NCBI GenBank assembly: GCA_021234155.1
Contig: JAJEKV010000132.1
Coordinates: forward strand, 250,001 to 314,000
Origin: Isoetes taiwanensis
Lineage: Eukaryota; Streptophyta; Lycopodiopsida; Isoetales; Isoetaceae
Direction of reading: 5' to 3'
Length of the DNA stretch: 64,000 nt
Of the stretch, positions 42,300-53,692 are shown piece by piece (position 1 is the first letter of the stretch; every line of letters starts with the position of its first letter). The position numbers were made by a program, and so were the translations under genes. The notes below the pieces were generated by a model that was not told the origin of the DNA, ran no database searches, and saw only the letters and a list, made by a program, of their open reading frames with translations.

Positions 42300-43150
42300 T
42301 ATTGGAATATATGATATTTTTGTATGATATTTGTGCCATGTATCGATAATTTCGAAGTCCGAATTGCCTCGCAAATAATGCAATTTGTTATTATCAAACC
42401 TAATATTATCATCTATTGAGCAAGCAATATTTGTCTCATCTATGTTAGCAACTTGCTCTTCATTTCTGCATATTTCAATTCGCATATGAAAAGTCACACG
42501 TGAATCGCAACCTTATGTTATTTTTGAAGTCCAAAAAAAAAAGATTAAAAAAAACAAAAACCCCCTAGAAGACAATAGCAGGTTGGCGTGATTTTGGAGT
42601 TGACATAATCCCAATTTAATTGGATGATGGTTGTTGATTGAGACCATCTCCCTTAAAGCCCCTGCAATTCCGACCATACGCAAGCACTGTCCCTATTTGA
42701 TGGCCGGGTTAGCAATGCCAGCAAGGGGGGCAGCATCAACGCGCAGGTGCAGTGGGTGGAGTGGTAGAAGCGGTAGGTGCATGCTGAGCAGAAGTGGCCG
42801 CGGTAGGAGCTATAGTCTCAGCATCAACTTATTGGGTGCAGCAGCAACTATGGGAGCCCGAGTAACAGACGTGGCAGTAGCACCCGAGGGGTTTTAGCAG
42901 CTTTGTGCATCGCATCCCCAACGCCAGCATTGGCTGGCCTGAACACTCGCGCTTTGCCTTAGACTAGGGCCGCTATGCCTCCTGTACGATTGATGGCCCA
43001 CACATAAGCTAACTCCCTTCTACCTTGTTCATCTTGTCAAGGGGTGAGGTCATGATTGACATACGTTGAGGTGCCCTTCAAATTCACCCCCTGGCATAGT
43101 ATGGCATCTCTGATAGAAGTATGCAATAGAAGTATATTCTGGCAATGCTG
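42300..43150. other. Spacer, nothing supported
   Basis: AT-rich to 42600, then a GC-richer stretch with an ala/gly/arg-rich ORF (42631-42897) that lacks any recognisable motif. Confidence 0.45.
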
Positions 43151-43155
43151 GATTT

Positions 43156-43945
43156 CAGGTTTGGAAGGAGAAGATACAGGATGTGTTGAAAGCAGAAGGA
43201 CTGATGGAGATTGTTCAACCTCCAGAAGGAAAGGATTTGAAGGAGATACTTGCAAAATTGGGTAAACTAAAGATTGGTGAAGGTGAAAGAAAAACTAGTG
43301 AAGGTACTGTTTATGCTGATAATAAAGTTAGAGAAGCAAGGAGAATAATTGCATGCAAAGTAGATTCTAGTATATTGTTGAGAATGCGAGGTATGAATCC
43401 TCAACAAATGTGGACCTATCTAATCAATAAATATGAACGAAAATCATCATCTCAACTAGATGTTTTAGGCAAAGAGCTAAGAATGCTGAAATATGAGGAA
43501 AGTGATAACATTACAGATTTTTTCTCAAAGTTGGATAATATTTTTGCTGATCTAGATACTGCAGGAGCTAGGTTGAGTGATGAATTCCAGGTTCCAGCAA
43601 TAGCTCGTGCTTTCTCAAACTATGATATATTGTCGACCTTGATTAGGACCACTACTAAAAATTGGGATGATGCTGAAAGATTGGTAAGGACAGAGCTCGA
43701 ACAAAAAAGAATAGTAAGTGAAGTAGAAGAGAGTTCTGACACTTTATTTGTGGGAAAACCTAAGGGAAAAGATAAAAGGGACTATCTGGAAAAAAATTGC
43801 TGGTCCATGTTATTACTGCCATGAAATGGGACATCTAAAAGTAGATTGTCCAAAATTAAACAAAGAAATGACTTTATATAATTGTGGTATGGTCCACCAT
43901 ACTCCCTACCACTTAAACCCATATATCTCACAACAGAAATTTTAG
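43156..43945 (+). pseudogene. Ty1/copia gag (UBN2-type) with zinc knuckle, frameshifted
   Basis: Begins in WKEKIQDVLKAEGLMEIVQP and continues through EARRIIACKVDSSILLRMRG, TYLINKYERKSSSQLD and LRMLKYEESDNITDFFSKLD, the standard capsid region of copia gag. A shift near 43785 leads to CYYCHEMGHLKVDCP, a CX2CX4HX4C knuckle that packages RNA. The frame stops at 43945, before protease. No LTR found. The knuckle is intact; the shift is the only clear lesion, so this is a relatively young truncated piece. Confidence 0.9.
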
Positions 43946-44896
43946 TTTTAAAATATACCACCATTATTTGAGTCTTCACTTGATTCTTAATGAGTTGTGA
44001 GAATTTCATGACCACTAGATTCACCTTTATATTGGTATGATTGTTCAAACTTTGGAGAATTTGGCAGTTTTTACAGCACTCTAGAACTGCATTCTTCAAT
44101 TTTCTAGCATAAAAGTGTCTTAACCTTGCTAAATATGGAAGTAATTGATATATTATGGTAAAACATATCGATTTGCATGTTTTCATGTTTGGCCGCTATC
44201 ATTTGAAGTCGCCAAACCCCATTTTGCTTAAAAATGCTGCATGAGGTTCAAGAATTATTTCTCTCTTATTATTACAAGTTTTGACTTAATTTTTGTGACA
44301 ATGAGTCCTTTACAAGATAAGCTATAGTCCAAGGAATTTCGTAGATGTTCATATGTTATATTAGTATCATTATTAAGTAAAGACATTATTGTACAAAATT
44401 CAAAATAAAAATATAAGTTAAAGTACTCCAACAAACCCCATCTATAAGTCTCATAAGGATAGTAAATGATGCATTCTACTTAACTCTATATAGGAATTTA
44501 TTTTATCAACATAAATATAGTGTAACTAGGGTATAACCATGCATTATCTAGATCTAAACAAGATCTAATATAACAGGATGAACACAAAGAAAGGTTCCAA
44601 AGTGCGTTCGTTATACCCTTATAGGTCTAAAACTCAACAATGATGTAGGTAGTGATGGTTATTGATAAATGAAAGACAATATCACGAAGTTTAGCCATGA
44701 CTGTAAATAAATAGATCAAAAGACTTTCCATACCTGTTTTTAGTTCATCTAAAATATTAATTTATTGGATCAGCAATTAAAGGTTCCACGAAACCATTGA
44801 GAAATACCAAGTATCAAGCGTATAATACATCGTAAAGCACAATTTCATTATAATGGGAAAATTTTTAGTAAACTGGAATTTTTTTATTATGGGGGT
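43946..44896. other. AT-rich spacer
   Basis: No gene or repeat recognised. Confidence 0.5.
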
Positions 44897-44994
44897 TGTA
44901 TAGACCTTATGCAGGGGTTGTATACACGTGTACAGTACCCTGTATCATAGACCTTATGCAGGGGTTCTATACACGTGCAGTACCCGTGTATCAT
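44897..44994. repeat. 49-bp tandem duplication
   Basis: tagaccttatgcaggggttg and tagaccttatgcaggggttc, each continued by tatacacgtg, cagtacccgtgtatca, follow directly (44900-44948 and 44949-44996). Both contain an ACACGTG box. Confidence 0.85.
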
Positions 44995-45229
44995 ACATAC
45001 ATGAATATTTAGAGAACATAATAACACGGTATCATATACCAACTTCCAAACACAATAGAGACCAAAGTATGAACTATGTATGTCCCTAGTAACCTTCCCC
45101 CAAGTTCCTAACCCCTTCCCTTCCCTTTCCCTTTCGCTCATGAGGTCTAACCCACGACGGGTTAGGAGTCAAGAGCTCACGCTCATCCCATCTTTGATTC
45201 TTCCCACCATATGGGGTACCTAGTCATTA

Positions 45230-45640
45230 GAAAAAGTAATTCCACGGGATAATACTCACGGAAGAAGAGCGGACCCAACTCCACAAAACTGTTGTACTCA
45301 TTGTAGTACACCCTAATAAGGCCATACATCCGTCCCTTAGAAATTTCATGAATGAACTCGATATGTATGCATCCGAGAGAGTGTGCTAAATATCCAAAGA
45401 CGAAGAAGAGGCCTCAATTCTTTGTAGCATCTCGCCCGTGATAAGGAGGGGGTTCAAGCATTCCCCTCATTGCAAGTCTCCTATAACATTCGGATGGATT
45501 AATTTCCATCGGTGGCTCATGACCACAATCAAATCGCTCCGAATGAAGTTGATCAACTCCATTGTAAGCTCCTTGGTGGGACCGTGGGCGCAACCTCCAC
45601 TCCAAGAAATGGTCCCATAGCTCATCCATTCCAGGCCGCA
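45230..45640 (-). pseudogene. Unknown decayed minus-strand ORF
   Basis: From 45640 down, the frame reads MRPGMDELWDHFLEWRLRPR and PSECYRRLAMRGMLEPPPYH. After one stop it continues in the same frame as GLFFVFGYLAHSLGCIHIEF, then SKGRMYGLIRVYYNEYNSFV, to about 45240. Same-frame continuation across a single stop suggests a recent lesion in a coding sequence. No family recognised. Confidence 0.4.
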
Positions 45641-45704
45641 TGCAGAATGCCAGGGCATGCTTGGTGCCTTATGCGAGTAGCCCAGGGAGGATTGGGTCCA
45701 ATCA

Positions 45705-46235
45705 TTTAAAAGCAAGCAAGGATCACCGACCGGAGCAAGGAACACTGAGCGAGAGCAAGTAGCAAGTTCAAGAGCAAGCAACAAGATCAAGTAGGGGAGC
45801 ACGGAATGAAGTAGCAAGGAACAAGGATCAAGATCAAGTAGCAAGATGCAATGAACAAGGAAGATCAAGTAGCAAGAAGATCAAGGAACAAGGAAGATCA
45901 AGGAGCAAGAAGCAAGGATGAAGATCAAGTAGCAAGGAACAAGATCAAGTAGCAAGATCAAGAGCAAGGAACAAGATCAAGTAGGAAGGAGCACGGGAAT
46001 GAAGTAGCAAGGAACAAGGATCAAGATCAAGTAGCAAGAAGCAAGATCAAGAGCAAGGAACAAGATCAAGTAGGAAGGACGGGGAATGAAGTAGCAAGGA
46101 ACAAGGATCAAGATCAAGTAGCCGAAGCAATGAACAAGGAAGATCAAGTAGCAAGAAGATCAAGGAACAAGGAAGATCAAGTAGCAAGAAGATCAAGGAA
46201 CAAGGAATATGAAGGAGCAAGAAGCAAGGATGAAA
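45705..46235. repeat. Purine-rich minisatellite (aagatcaagtagcaag type)
   Basis: The words aaggaacaaggatcaag, atcaagtagcaag and aagatcaagg recur every 15-30 bases for about 530 bp. A longer unit starting gaatgaagtagcaaggaac occurs three times. ORFs here are repeat translations. Confidence 0.92.
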
Positions 46236-46274
46236 AGTGAGAAGTGAAAACAAGGTAAAAGAATTTATAGCTAC

Positions 46275-46400
46275 TGAATCCAATAATGTTGAAGTATAAT
46301 ACCAATAATGTTGAAGTATAATACCAATAATGCCGACGATATAATACCAATAATGCTCACATTATAATACCAATAATGCTGAAGTATTATACCAATAATT
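46275..46400. repeat. 23-bp tandem repeat (ccaataatgntgaagtataata)
   Basis: Five to six copies of ccaataatgttgaagtataa with progressive divergence, ending 50 bp before the ORF at 46452. Confidence 0.9.
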
Positions 46401-46411
46401 CTATAACGACT

Positions 46412-46419
46412 ATAAAAGC
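46412..46419 (+). promoter_or_regulatory. TATA box
   Basis: tataaaag lies 33 bp before the ATG at 46452, a plausible core promoter with a very short leader. Confidence 0.45.
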
Positions 46420-46451
46420 AGCTCCATTCGGTAAGTCATTCATCTCCCATC

Positions 46452-46691
46452 ATGGCTTATAATATTTATGATGATCAGTTTGAGACCATTCTTTGCTCCA
46501 TGAGCTACAATGATATTAATCGCTGCATACGTAAAGGTGTTAAGCTGGATCCTTACTTACAATCCAAAGCAGAAGGTCGTGAGTGTGATTGCCCCGGCCT
46601 TACTCGTGTTGTGATCCATCTTCTTTGGGTTCCTGAGCGCCATGCCTACGAGCTGAATGCGATCACAATAGCAGGGATTGATGATGAGTGA
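46452..46691 (+). CDS. Small ORF, 79 residues, unknown
   Basis: The product starts MAYNIYDDQFETILCSMSYN and includes CDCPGLTRVVIHLLWVPERH and an acidic end. A TATA box stands just upstream and the frame is clean. No domain recognised; it may be a short host gene or transposon accessory ORF. Confidence 0.4.
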   Translation: MAYNIYDDQFETILCSMSYNDINRCIRKGVKLDPYLQSKAEGRECDCPGLTRVVIHLLWVPERHAYELNAITIAGIDDE

Positions 46692-46941
46692 ATCATCGAC
46701 TCTATAATGCCATCAATAATATGTGCATCTAAATTATATGTATGCCATCAATAATGTGTGCATCAGATGTAATGATGTGTATTAAACACCTATTATAATA
46801 GATGTAAGGATGTTAGTATAAGCATAAATTAGGATGTATCGACAACGTATTAATTGTCCAAAATGCTTAAGTATTATAGCAAAAGAAATTACATACATGA
46901 TTATCGAGAACATGACTGAGATTGAGAGCTTTTAGCTAATG

Positions 46942-49900
46942 CTATGTCCCCCCACATGTCAACAATGTATTTTGGAATCGAGCAGGTCTTGGTCTTTTGC
47001 CGCTTGCATCCCATGCATAATGTATGGCATCTAACTTCTCATACCTTGATGGATCCGATGGATTGGGTCGCCAACGTTTAGTTAAGCAACTTTGTATAGT
47101 CACGACCAACGTGCATCCACCATGATACATAAATGTGACCATAATTGGTAGACTACGGATCTAGGATGGCATCTTCTTTCGTAAAAGCCCAACCACGTTG
47201 GAGTTTCATCGTCTCCAGGTCGGACTAAAACAAACATACCTTTCGTAACATGTGCATGAGGATCGAACTCATCCATAGGCAACACTGGACGCCCATCTGC
47301 TGGCCCACAATATGTAGGCAAAGGTCTTACAAGCACCTGGCTTCATCGACCTCCGGAGTAAATGCAGCTTGTAGAGGTTCTTGCCTTGTGCGCGAACCAA
47401 AAGTTATCATTTTGAGGTCGATCCCGGAGATACATCTTCCAAACACAAAAGAATCTCGCTCCAAGAATCCATAGTTGCTTTTGTTGTCGTTGCAAAACAC
47501 ACTATCTTCCCGATTTTTTTGCGAAGGAATTCCATAATGCTATGTACTTGTCGATCTTTGTCGCGGGCCGGGGAGATCTTTCAATGTCTTCCTTGGAGGG
47601 ATATTTTTAGGCACCCCCGTTGGTAACGTTGGCTCACCATTTTCATCCTCCTTCCACATTCTTATTCCATTTTTCGAATCCACTCTTTATGGGTTGGCCA
47701 GATCTTATATTGCATAATGGGCCATTTCCCATCCATTTTAAATCGAATAGCAATGGCTCGGTATGGCCTGTTAGACGTTGGCCCTTATCAGGGATATATC
47801 CCTTGACAAAGCCTTTCCAATCTGGAACTTCATCCACAAAATATGGAACAGGAGACTTTGCATTGCACTTGCTAAACAAGTAAAGCAACTCAGGCAAAGT
47901 TAGAGCATCCGATGAACTCATTAACGTCGAAAAGTTCCCAAACAATGCATCAATATCGTCATGAGTGTGCCCAACCATCATGAAGCCAACCTGAATCTCA
48001 TCGAATACCTTAAGCCATGTCAAATAAGAGAGGTAGGAGAACACATATCTATTTTTATTTTGACCCGATGCATTATCCAACTGTAAGTAGAGATTTCGAG
48101 GAAGAGGATTGAAGCCTTCTAAGTTGGCACTAGAAGATGAAGGCATCTTCTCTTGTGTCTGCACTAGCTTATGTTGCGTTGGTCGAAAGTATCTTTTAGG
48201 GCTTGCATCAATTTGCAATCTGTAGTTACGCTTCCACACAAATCACCACACTTGTCTTCTTCTTAAGCAACTCAAGATAGTGTAGGATCCTAGAAAGTGA
48301 TCCAACATGAAAGTTTGAGTCATCCTTCCAAAGATCAAGAGAGAAATGGCCATAAGCCCGTCCACCATGACCATGTGTCAATGCTCCTGTCAAGCTGCTC
48401 TTCAAGCGATCTCCTCTCCAAACAGACTTTGCGAGATGGTGACTTCTTGGTGTGAGTGTTTTGACCTGATCCATCTTATCATGTATTATGCAGAGGTGAC
48501 TTTCTGGCGAACGATGTGATAATGCACGCCAATGCCAATATTGACTCCTACAGGAACGTTGTTCCAACATATGTGCCCGCCGTTGAATTGAAAGGTTGCG
48601 CCTCTCCCTTATATCTTTTGTTCTTTCCAATTTCTGCTTGATGACTACACATATGTTACACTTGGAGAATCTTTGTATTTTTGCTATGCTGACGTCTGGA
48701 AACTCTTTCTTCCAAATATTGTAAAAAGAGGGCAAGGTTACACTCTTTCCTGTCAATTCTTCCACCACGGCGCCCACCTCCTTATGTATGCTCTTCTTAT
48801 TAAGGATGGAAGGAAGTTTGCGAACATTCTCCCTTATATCATCCTTTCCTTTTTTGCTTCTATGTGGAATGCTCTCTGCATTCTCACTAATGAAGGTATC
48901 AAGCACACTTTTCGTAGCTAGTGTCACGGATCTAGGCTTCTTAGAGCACAGTATTACCATGTCTCGCCCGTTTTCCACCTAACTTTCGAACCTCTTCCTC
49001 CAACTATAAAACGTGGGCGAGCAACTCCTAAAGCCAGCGCCATGCGGGGTGACAACACTCCACTCCACAGACCACTACTTTCGCCTCCGACTGCCCTGTA
49101 TAAGTTACACTCAACACATCAAAAACAAGCGTAATCCTGGCACTGCTTGATTGAGAATAAAATTCTTTTCTTAAGGCACATACTTGCTGTCGGCTCAGTT
49201 TTTTGACACATTCGTCCTTGCAGCATGTTGATTTTAGATCACTCTTAATTGCCTTGGAAGCGCACATCCTCTCCTCCTTGCCATCCCCCTTTGGTTCCCT
49301 CCTGACCCTCTTCACATATGTATATTTCCTTTTCCTCTTGAATTGCTTCTCAACATCAGCTTCCAAGCACTCAACTTCTAAATCATCATGTTCGAGAGCA
49401 GCAAGAGCTTGTAAATGTTGTGAAACTGTCCTACCATCATGAAGCAAAACAGCATGGGTCTCCCAGGTTACTAGACTGTTAGGTATAGGCCTCTCAGCAC
49501 AAGCATGACATGACCTGATATTTTGGTTTCCCGTTGGATCTATTATGTTACCCACTGAAAGCCCGACCTTTGATACACCCAAGAACTCATCGTCTATAGC
49601 ATCCTGAGGATCACTAAAGACTATATTCGCCTCCGAATATTTAGATCCGGTGCAGGAGTGAAGAATGTAGCATGGCAAACCTAGTAGATCTGTTCTGGAG
49701 TAGTAGACTGTCTCATCTTCAGGCTTAAACAACCTGAGACCAAGACGGGCAGCTAGATTCTCATGACCTCCAATCTCCTCTACTATCTCGTCTTCTTCAT
49801 TTGTTGCTGTGTTGCTTGGTTCACCACAGTGAGCAGTGAAACTGATGTCCGGCGGGCTACTGAGACTCTTGTGGATGGACTACTAGATGAATCCTCTTGT

Positions 49901-50127
49901 GAAGAGGGCAAATTGAGGGATCTCGAAGACGTATCTTCACTTGAGGGCCACTCATTTGGTTTTACATCCCTCTTAGGCCACTGAATGAATGTGCCTACTG
50001 CTTCACCAATGTTATCTGCCCCTCCGCAGGGGACTGGAAGCTCTGTCGATGGGATCACGGACTCCGTGACCTCAATTGCTACATTTGAAGGATCTATTTC
50101 CTTCCCATGAAGAGTGGTTCTATTCAA
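46942..50127 (-). CDS. DUF7869-type protein, candidate transposase, nearly intact
   Basis: On the minus strand: 50127-49783 has the DNIGEAVGTFIQWPK box. 49890-49028 (frame entered near 49865) includes LFKPEDETVYYSRTDLLGLP, TCCKDECVKKLSRQQVC and a ser-rich stretch. 48978-48226 carries SFYNIWKKEFPDVSIAKIQR, FSKCNICVVIKQKLE, LCIIHDKMDQ and GHFSLDLWKDDSNFHVGS. 48239-47643 carries LYLQLDNASGQNKNRYVFSY, VGFMMVGHTHDDIDALFGNF and YFVDEVPDWKGFVKGYIP. 47336-46942 is the tail (GMFVLVRP, WLGFYERR). The spaced acidic residues HDKMD, QLDNASG and HTHDDID, with a zinc-type CxxC before them, suggest a DDE-like nuclease core. That is inference; the domain has no assigned function that I know. Frameshifts lie near 49865 and 49000, and introns may account for some gaps. 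Confidence 0.7.
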
Positions 50128-50269
50128 AATATGTCCCCGGGCAACAATTGTCCCTCAAGCCGAATAGGTTGTCAGGGAAAATTAAACCTGTTTCAATCAA
50201 GCAAGGCGACACTTTTCAGAACATATGAAATAGAGGAAAAATAAGCAAAAAATAAGCGAAAATGGCGCT

Positions 50270-50560
50270 ATTTAGTACAAATGTATAAATTTTGGTCCAA
50301 ATTTGGAGCGAAATGGCGCCATGGCGCCATTTGGTGTAACGGTGAACACTTGGATCAAATGGCGCCATGGCGCCATTTGGTCGAAATGGTGTTTGGATCA
50401 AATGGCGCCATGGCGCCATTTGATCCAAATTCACACCTATGGCACATTCATAGGTGTGAATTTGGATCAAATGGCGCTATGGCGCCATTTGATCCAAACA
50501 CCATTTCGACCAAATGGCGCCATGGCGCCATTTGATCCAACACCATTTCCACCAAATGGC
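50270..50560. repeat. AATGGCGCCATGGCGCCATT cluster with near-perfect 191-bp hairpin
   Basis: Arms 50350-50441 and 50449-50540 are 92 bases each and complementary at 91 of 92 positions, with a 7-base loop (gcacatt). Each arm holds two copies of the 20-base palindrome aatggcgccatggcgccatt. A fifth copy lies at 50312. ORFs with the peptide NGAMAPF are translations of the palindrome. Confidence 0.95.
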
Positions 50561-50840
50561 TTAACTCCATCACAAAATCTACACGAGGTGCCTATGTTAT
50601 GCATTCTTGCTCCCATTGTTGTATATGTGTCAATAAGAGCAGGCATGCATAACATGGGCACCCCATGCCAACTTTGCAATTGAAACCAAGGTTCTGTGTC
50701 CTAGCAGCATTAATGTCAGCATTTGAACACTCTATACACATGGCAGCAATAGAACAGAATTTATACCAGAAACAGTGGACTTACTTGATATTAGATAGAT
50801 CCATAGTGGTATGTCCTGGAGCAGTAGATAGAACAGGAAA

Positions 50841-51116
50841 ATGAAGCTGATCCCAGCAGATATATTGGCAGAAGAATGCGCCAAGAAGAGCGCCAAGAAG
50901 AAAGCGCCAAGAAAGATTCGAGAAGAAGAAGGAGGATTCGCCAAGAAGAAAGCGCCAAGAATCACACGGGATTTCGTGGAGCTGAAGAAGAAAGCGCCCG
51001 ACAAAGACGCGATGCCTTTGCAAAGTTTTCGCCTAGGCTCGAGAAAAGAAGCGCCTTTTGGCGCGAAGCGGCGCCTTAACAAAGCGGATTCGAAAAGTTA
51101 CCAACCGCGGACCTAA
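50841..51116 (+). other. Lysine-rich ORF built on GCGCCAAGAAGAAA repeats
   Basis: The frame KKSAKKKAPRK, FAKKKAPRI, LKKKAPDKD repeats a KKKAP word. At DNA level gcgccaagaagaaa recurs five times, sharing GCGCC with the palindrome of this block. It could encode a basic protein tail or be a repeat only. Confidence 0.4.
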
Positions 51117-51339
51117 AAACGTCAAGCGCCGTGGCATGGTCGCATTAAGTGGGGCACGGCGCAAAGAGGGAGCTTTAAAGGCAAAGTACAATTTTCAAAA
51201 CGGACGATTCAAATTTGGACGGTGGCGGATCAAATTTCAATATACCCAAGGGAATTTTGACTTTATGTTAATTTGGTAGGGGAATTTTGAATTTTATGTT
51301 CAAATTTGGGTGAGAGCGTTTAAGGGAAATATTCGAATT

Positions 51340-51660
51340 TCAAAATTCGAATTGTGGCGGGCATGGGCGCTGGACGCCGGGCATGGGCGGAGTGGGTGGT
51401 CTGGCGGCATGGCGGCTGGACCGCGGCGGACGGGCGGCTGGACGCGCGGCGGGCCGGGCGTGAAGCTGACTTTCGGCGGGCATGGGCGCATGGACGATCA
51501 CGGGCATGGGCGCTGGGCGCGATGGGCCCTAGTTGGCCGCTGTTTTTCTGAAGCTTCATTCGGGCTTCATTCGTTTTGATTCCAGCTCCCAACCGCCGAC
51601 CTTAGCCCGGCCAAGCGCTGCCGCCCGGCGCCCTCAGCAAATTAGCGCTAAAGCAACCCT
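51340..51660. repeat. GC-rich gggcatgggcg repeat patch
   Basis: gggcatgggcg or ggcatgggcgctgg occurs five times in 160 bp within a G/C-rich stretch. ORFs on both strands here are compositional. Confidence 0.7.
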
Positions 51661-52158
51661 TTTTCATCCTTTTTCGGTGATTTTCGGCGCCATTTCCCCG
51701 CTAGTTCACCGCCTCAACACATCTAGATACACACGGTTTTGGGACCAAATTCAAAGCGCAAAATGGAAATGGACAATTCGGAGCTCAACAAAATGTGGAG
51801 ACGAAGCTAGCTTACCTCAAAGGGGGACGGTATGTCGATCTACTTGCATTGTTTGTTTGGGCTAAATGGTTTCACCGCTATTTAGATGCCTGGTAACCAC
51901 TTTAGGGTCTTATAGTTGACAAATGGCGCCATGGCGCCATTTGGATGATTGAGTGCACTTTAGGAGTCAGCTTACTTTAGGATGCCTGGTAGCTTGCTAG
52001 ACGGTCTTGTTGCTACCAAATGGCGCCATGGCGCCATTTGATGTCTTTTAGCTTACCATAGGGTCTTGTTGTTGGCAAATGGCGCCATGGCGCCATTTTT
52101 ATCTGCGTCCAGTCCTTTAACACTAATGGAGGCAGCGGCATATGTATTCTCCTACAAG

Positions 52159-52257
52159 TCGCAGGTGCCTCGACCCAGTCAGAGCCACTCTCCTTCCAAC
52201 CATCTTCTGCGAATATTTGGAAGGGGAGGGGCTCTGACTGGTCGAGGCACCGGCGAC
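52159..52257 (+). ncRNA. miRNA-like hairpin 1 (candidate)
   Basis: Arms 52159-52199 and 52216-52257 (gtgcctcgacccagtcagag against ctctgactggtcgaggcac) pair along about 40 bases with a few mismatches and a 16-base loop. The length and bulge pattern fit a plant miRNA precursor. Strand is arbitrary without RNA data. Confidence 0.45.
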
Positions 52258-52388
52258 CAAACGCAGTGGAAATGCATTAAATCGCTTCCATTTGCTTATG
52301 CACTGAACTCGGATGCAAATGGCGCCATGGCGCCATTTGCCTAGTCATGTGGTCTCATGCGCTTGTTGCATTTGTGTTATCTCCTACG

Positions 52389-52482
52389 GTCGCGGTGCCT
52401 CCACCAGTCCGATCCACTCTCCTTGAACCATCTTCCTCGAATATTGCGTAAGGGGAGTGGTTTGGACTGGGTGGAGGCCTCT
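52389..52482 (+). ncRNA. miRNA-like hairpin 2, paralog of hairpin 1 (candidate)
   Basis: ggtgcctccaccagtccgat pairs with ttggactgggtggaggc across a 22-base loop. Flanking words (gtcgcrggtgcctc, accaaacgc, gtgcttatgcac) align it with hairpin 1. The arm sequence has changed in a compensated way (cgacc to caccc with matching changes on the other arm). Confidence 0.45.
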
Positions 52483-52710
52483 TCACCAAACGCGAGGGAT
52501 AGGCATACGATCACCTCGTGCTTATGCACGGATCGACGATACAAATGGCGCCACGGCGCCATTTGCCAACCACAACCTATTGTGCACTTTTGCTTGTTCA
52601 AACCATTTCATCGATGCCTCTTTGTTCGATGCCTCTTTGTTGCAGCTATCTTCACGCGGCGGAAACACAATTTCAATCCGACCGCACTATGATGCCGATA
52701 GGCGAGAACG

Positions 52711-53013
52711 GTGCATGGAAGTAATGCGGGTGAGCCCTCATCGCTACACTGTGCTCTAAAGGAGATCAGAAGAGAGCTCTGCCTCCTTATAGGGGAGACA
52801 GACACAGAAACAGCCGGCATTTACCAGCCAGGTATCTTGGTCCAAATGAAGTTGGTTGTCAAGAGCGGTCGCGAGGATTGGATCCGGGTGGTCTGTGAAG
52901 ATACTTTGAAGCAGAGAATAATTGTGTACTATGTGGACTGGAAGTTTTATGATCCCACTTTGATGTACGCTAGCATTGCAAATGTAGCTGGTTCGCAAAG
53001 AAGCAAAGGCTAA
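52711..53013 (+). other. Unknown short ORF, possibly a gene remnant
   Basis: The frame includes GETDTETAGIYQPGILVQMK, REDWIRVVCEDTLKQRIIVY and VDWKFYDPTLMYASIANVAG. Composition looks coding; the frame is lost after 53013. No domain recognised. Confidence 0.35.
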
Positions 53014-53281
53014 GGCGCTTGCCGTCATTACAACGACTTTGAAGAAGCCGACATCAAAGGTCCACAAGAAATCTTGAGGGGCTTTTATGATTCTTCGCAA
53101 TCGGATGAACGAGTCGAAAAACTTCGCCTTCATTCGTTGTCAAGGCAATAGCCCAAATAGAAACTACCCGCCATTGTGGACGGCCACCGGCTAAAAAAAA
53201 AAAACAAGTGAGCAAGAAGAAGACAAGACAACCTAGGGATACACCTGCGGCCGACAAAGACTCCTCATCTTCTAATCGAGG

Positions 53282-53692
53282 ATGTCCAGAACCGGAGGAA
53301 GGAAAGGCGGCGGGGCAAGAGGAAAGTTAAGAGAAAGGATCACAAAGATCCGGATATGGAAAAGAAGGAAAAGAAACAATCTAAAGAAAAGGAAGAGAAG
53401 GAAAAGGAAGAGAAGGAAAAGGAAGAGAAGGAAAAGAAAGAGAAGGAAAAGAAAGAGAAGGAAGATAAAGAAAAGAGGGAAAAGAAGGAAAAGAAAAGGG
53501 CAAGGAAAGAAAAGGATAGGGAAGGCAAGGGGCGAAGGAAGGAAAGGCGACACAGAAACCGGAGGGAAAGGAGGTGGAGACAGAGGAAACGGATGGGAAA
53601 AGAAGAAGCACGTGCCGGAGAGCCTTGAGAAGGAGAGGACACCAAAAAACAAAGGAGAGCTTCGGACTCCAAGTCCCGGGCCGAAGTCCTAG
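53282..53692 (+). other. Lys/Glu low-complexity ORF
   Basis: A run of EKEEKEKEEKEKKEK on the purine-rich strand (aggaaaaggaagagaaggaa repeats). All three frames and the opposite strand are open because of the repeat, so an ORF here proves little. Confidence 0.3.

Larger units (their letters stand above)
51920..52570. repeat. Five more AATGGCGCCATGGCGCCATT palindromes
   Basis: Copies at about 51922, 52018, 52077, 52318 and 52542 (the last with cacgg in the middle). They flank the two hairpins at 52159 and 52389. Confidence 0.93.

Noticed and set aside
33480-42600. Terminal inverted repeats for the CACGC block
   Set aside because: No matching ends found by eye, so the block is described but not called a complete element.
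50216-50683. Overlapping ORFs rich in NGAMAPF and RHGAI peptides
   Set aside because: Direct translations of the 20-base palindrome in several frames.
51320-51592. Arg/Pro/Ala-rich ORFs in a GC-rich patch
   Set aside because: Open on both strands because of base composition and the gggcatgggcg repeat.
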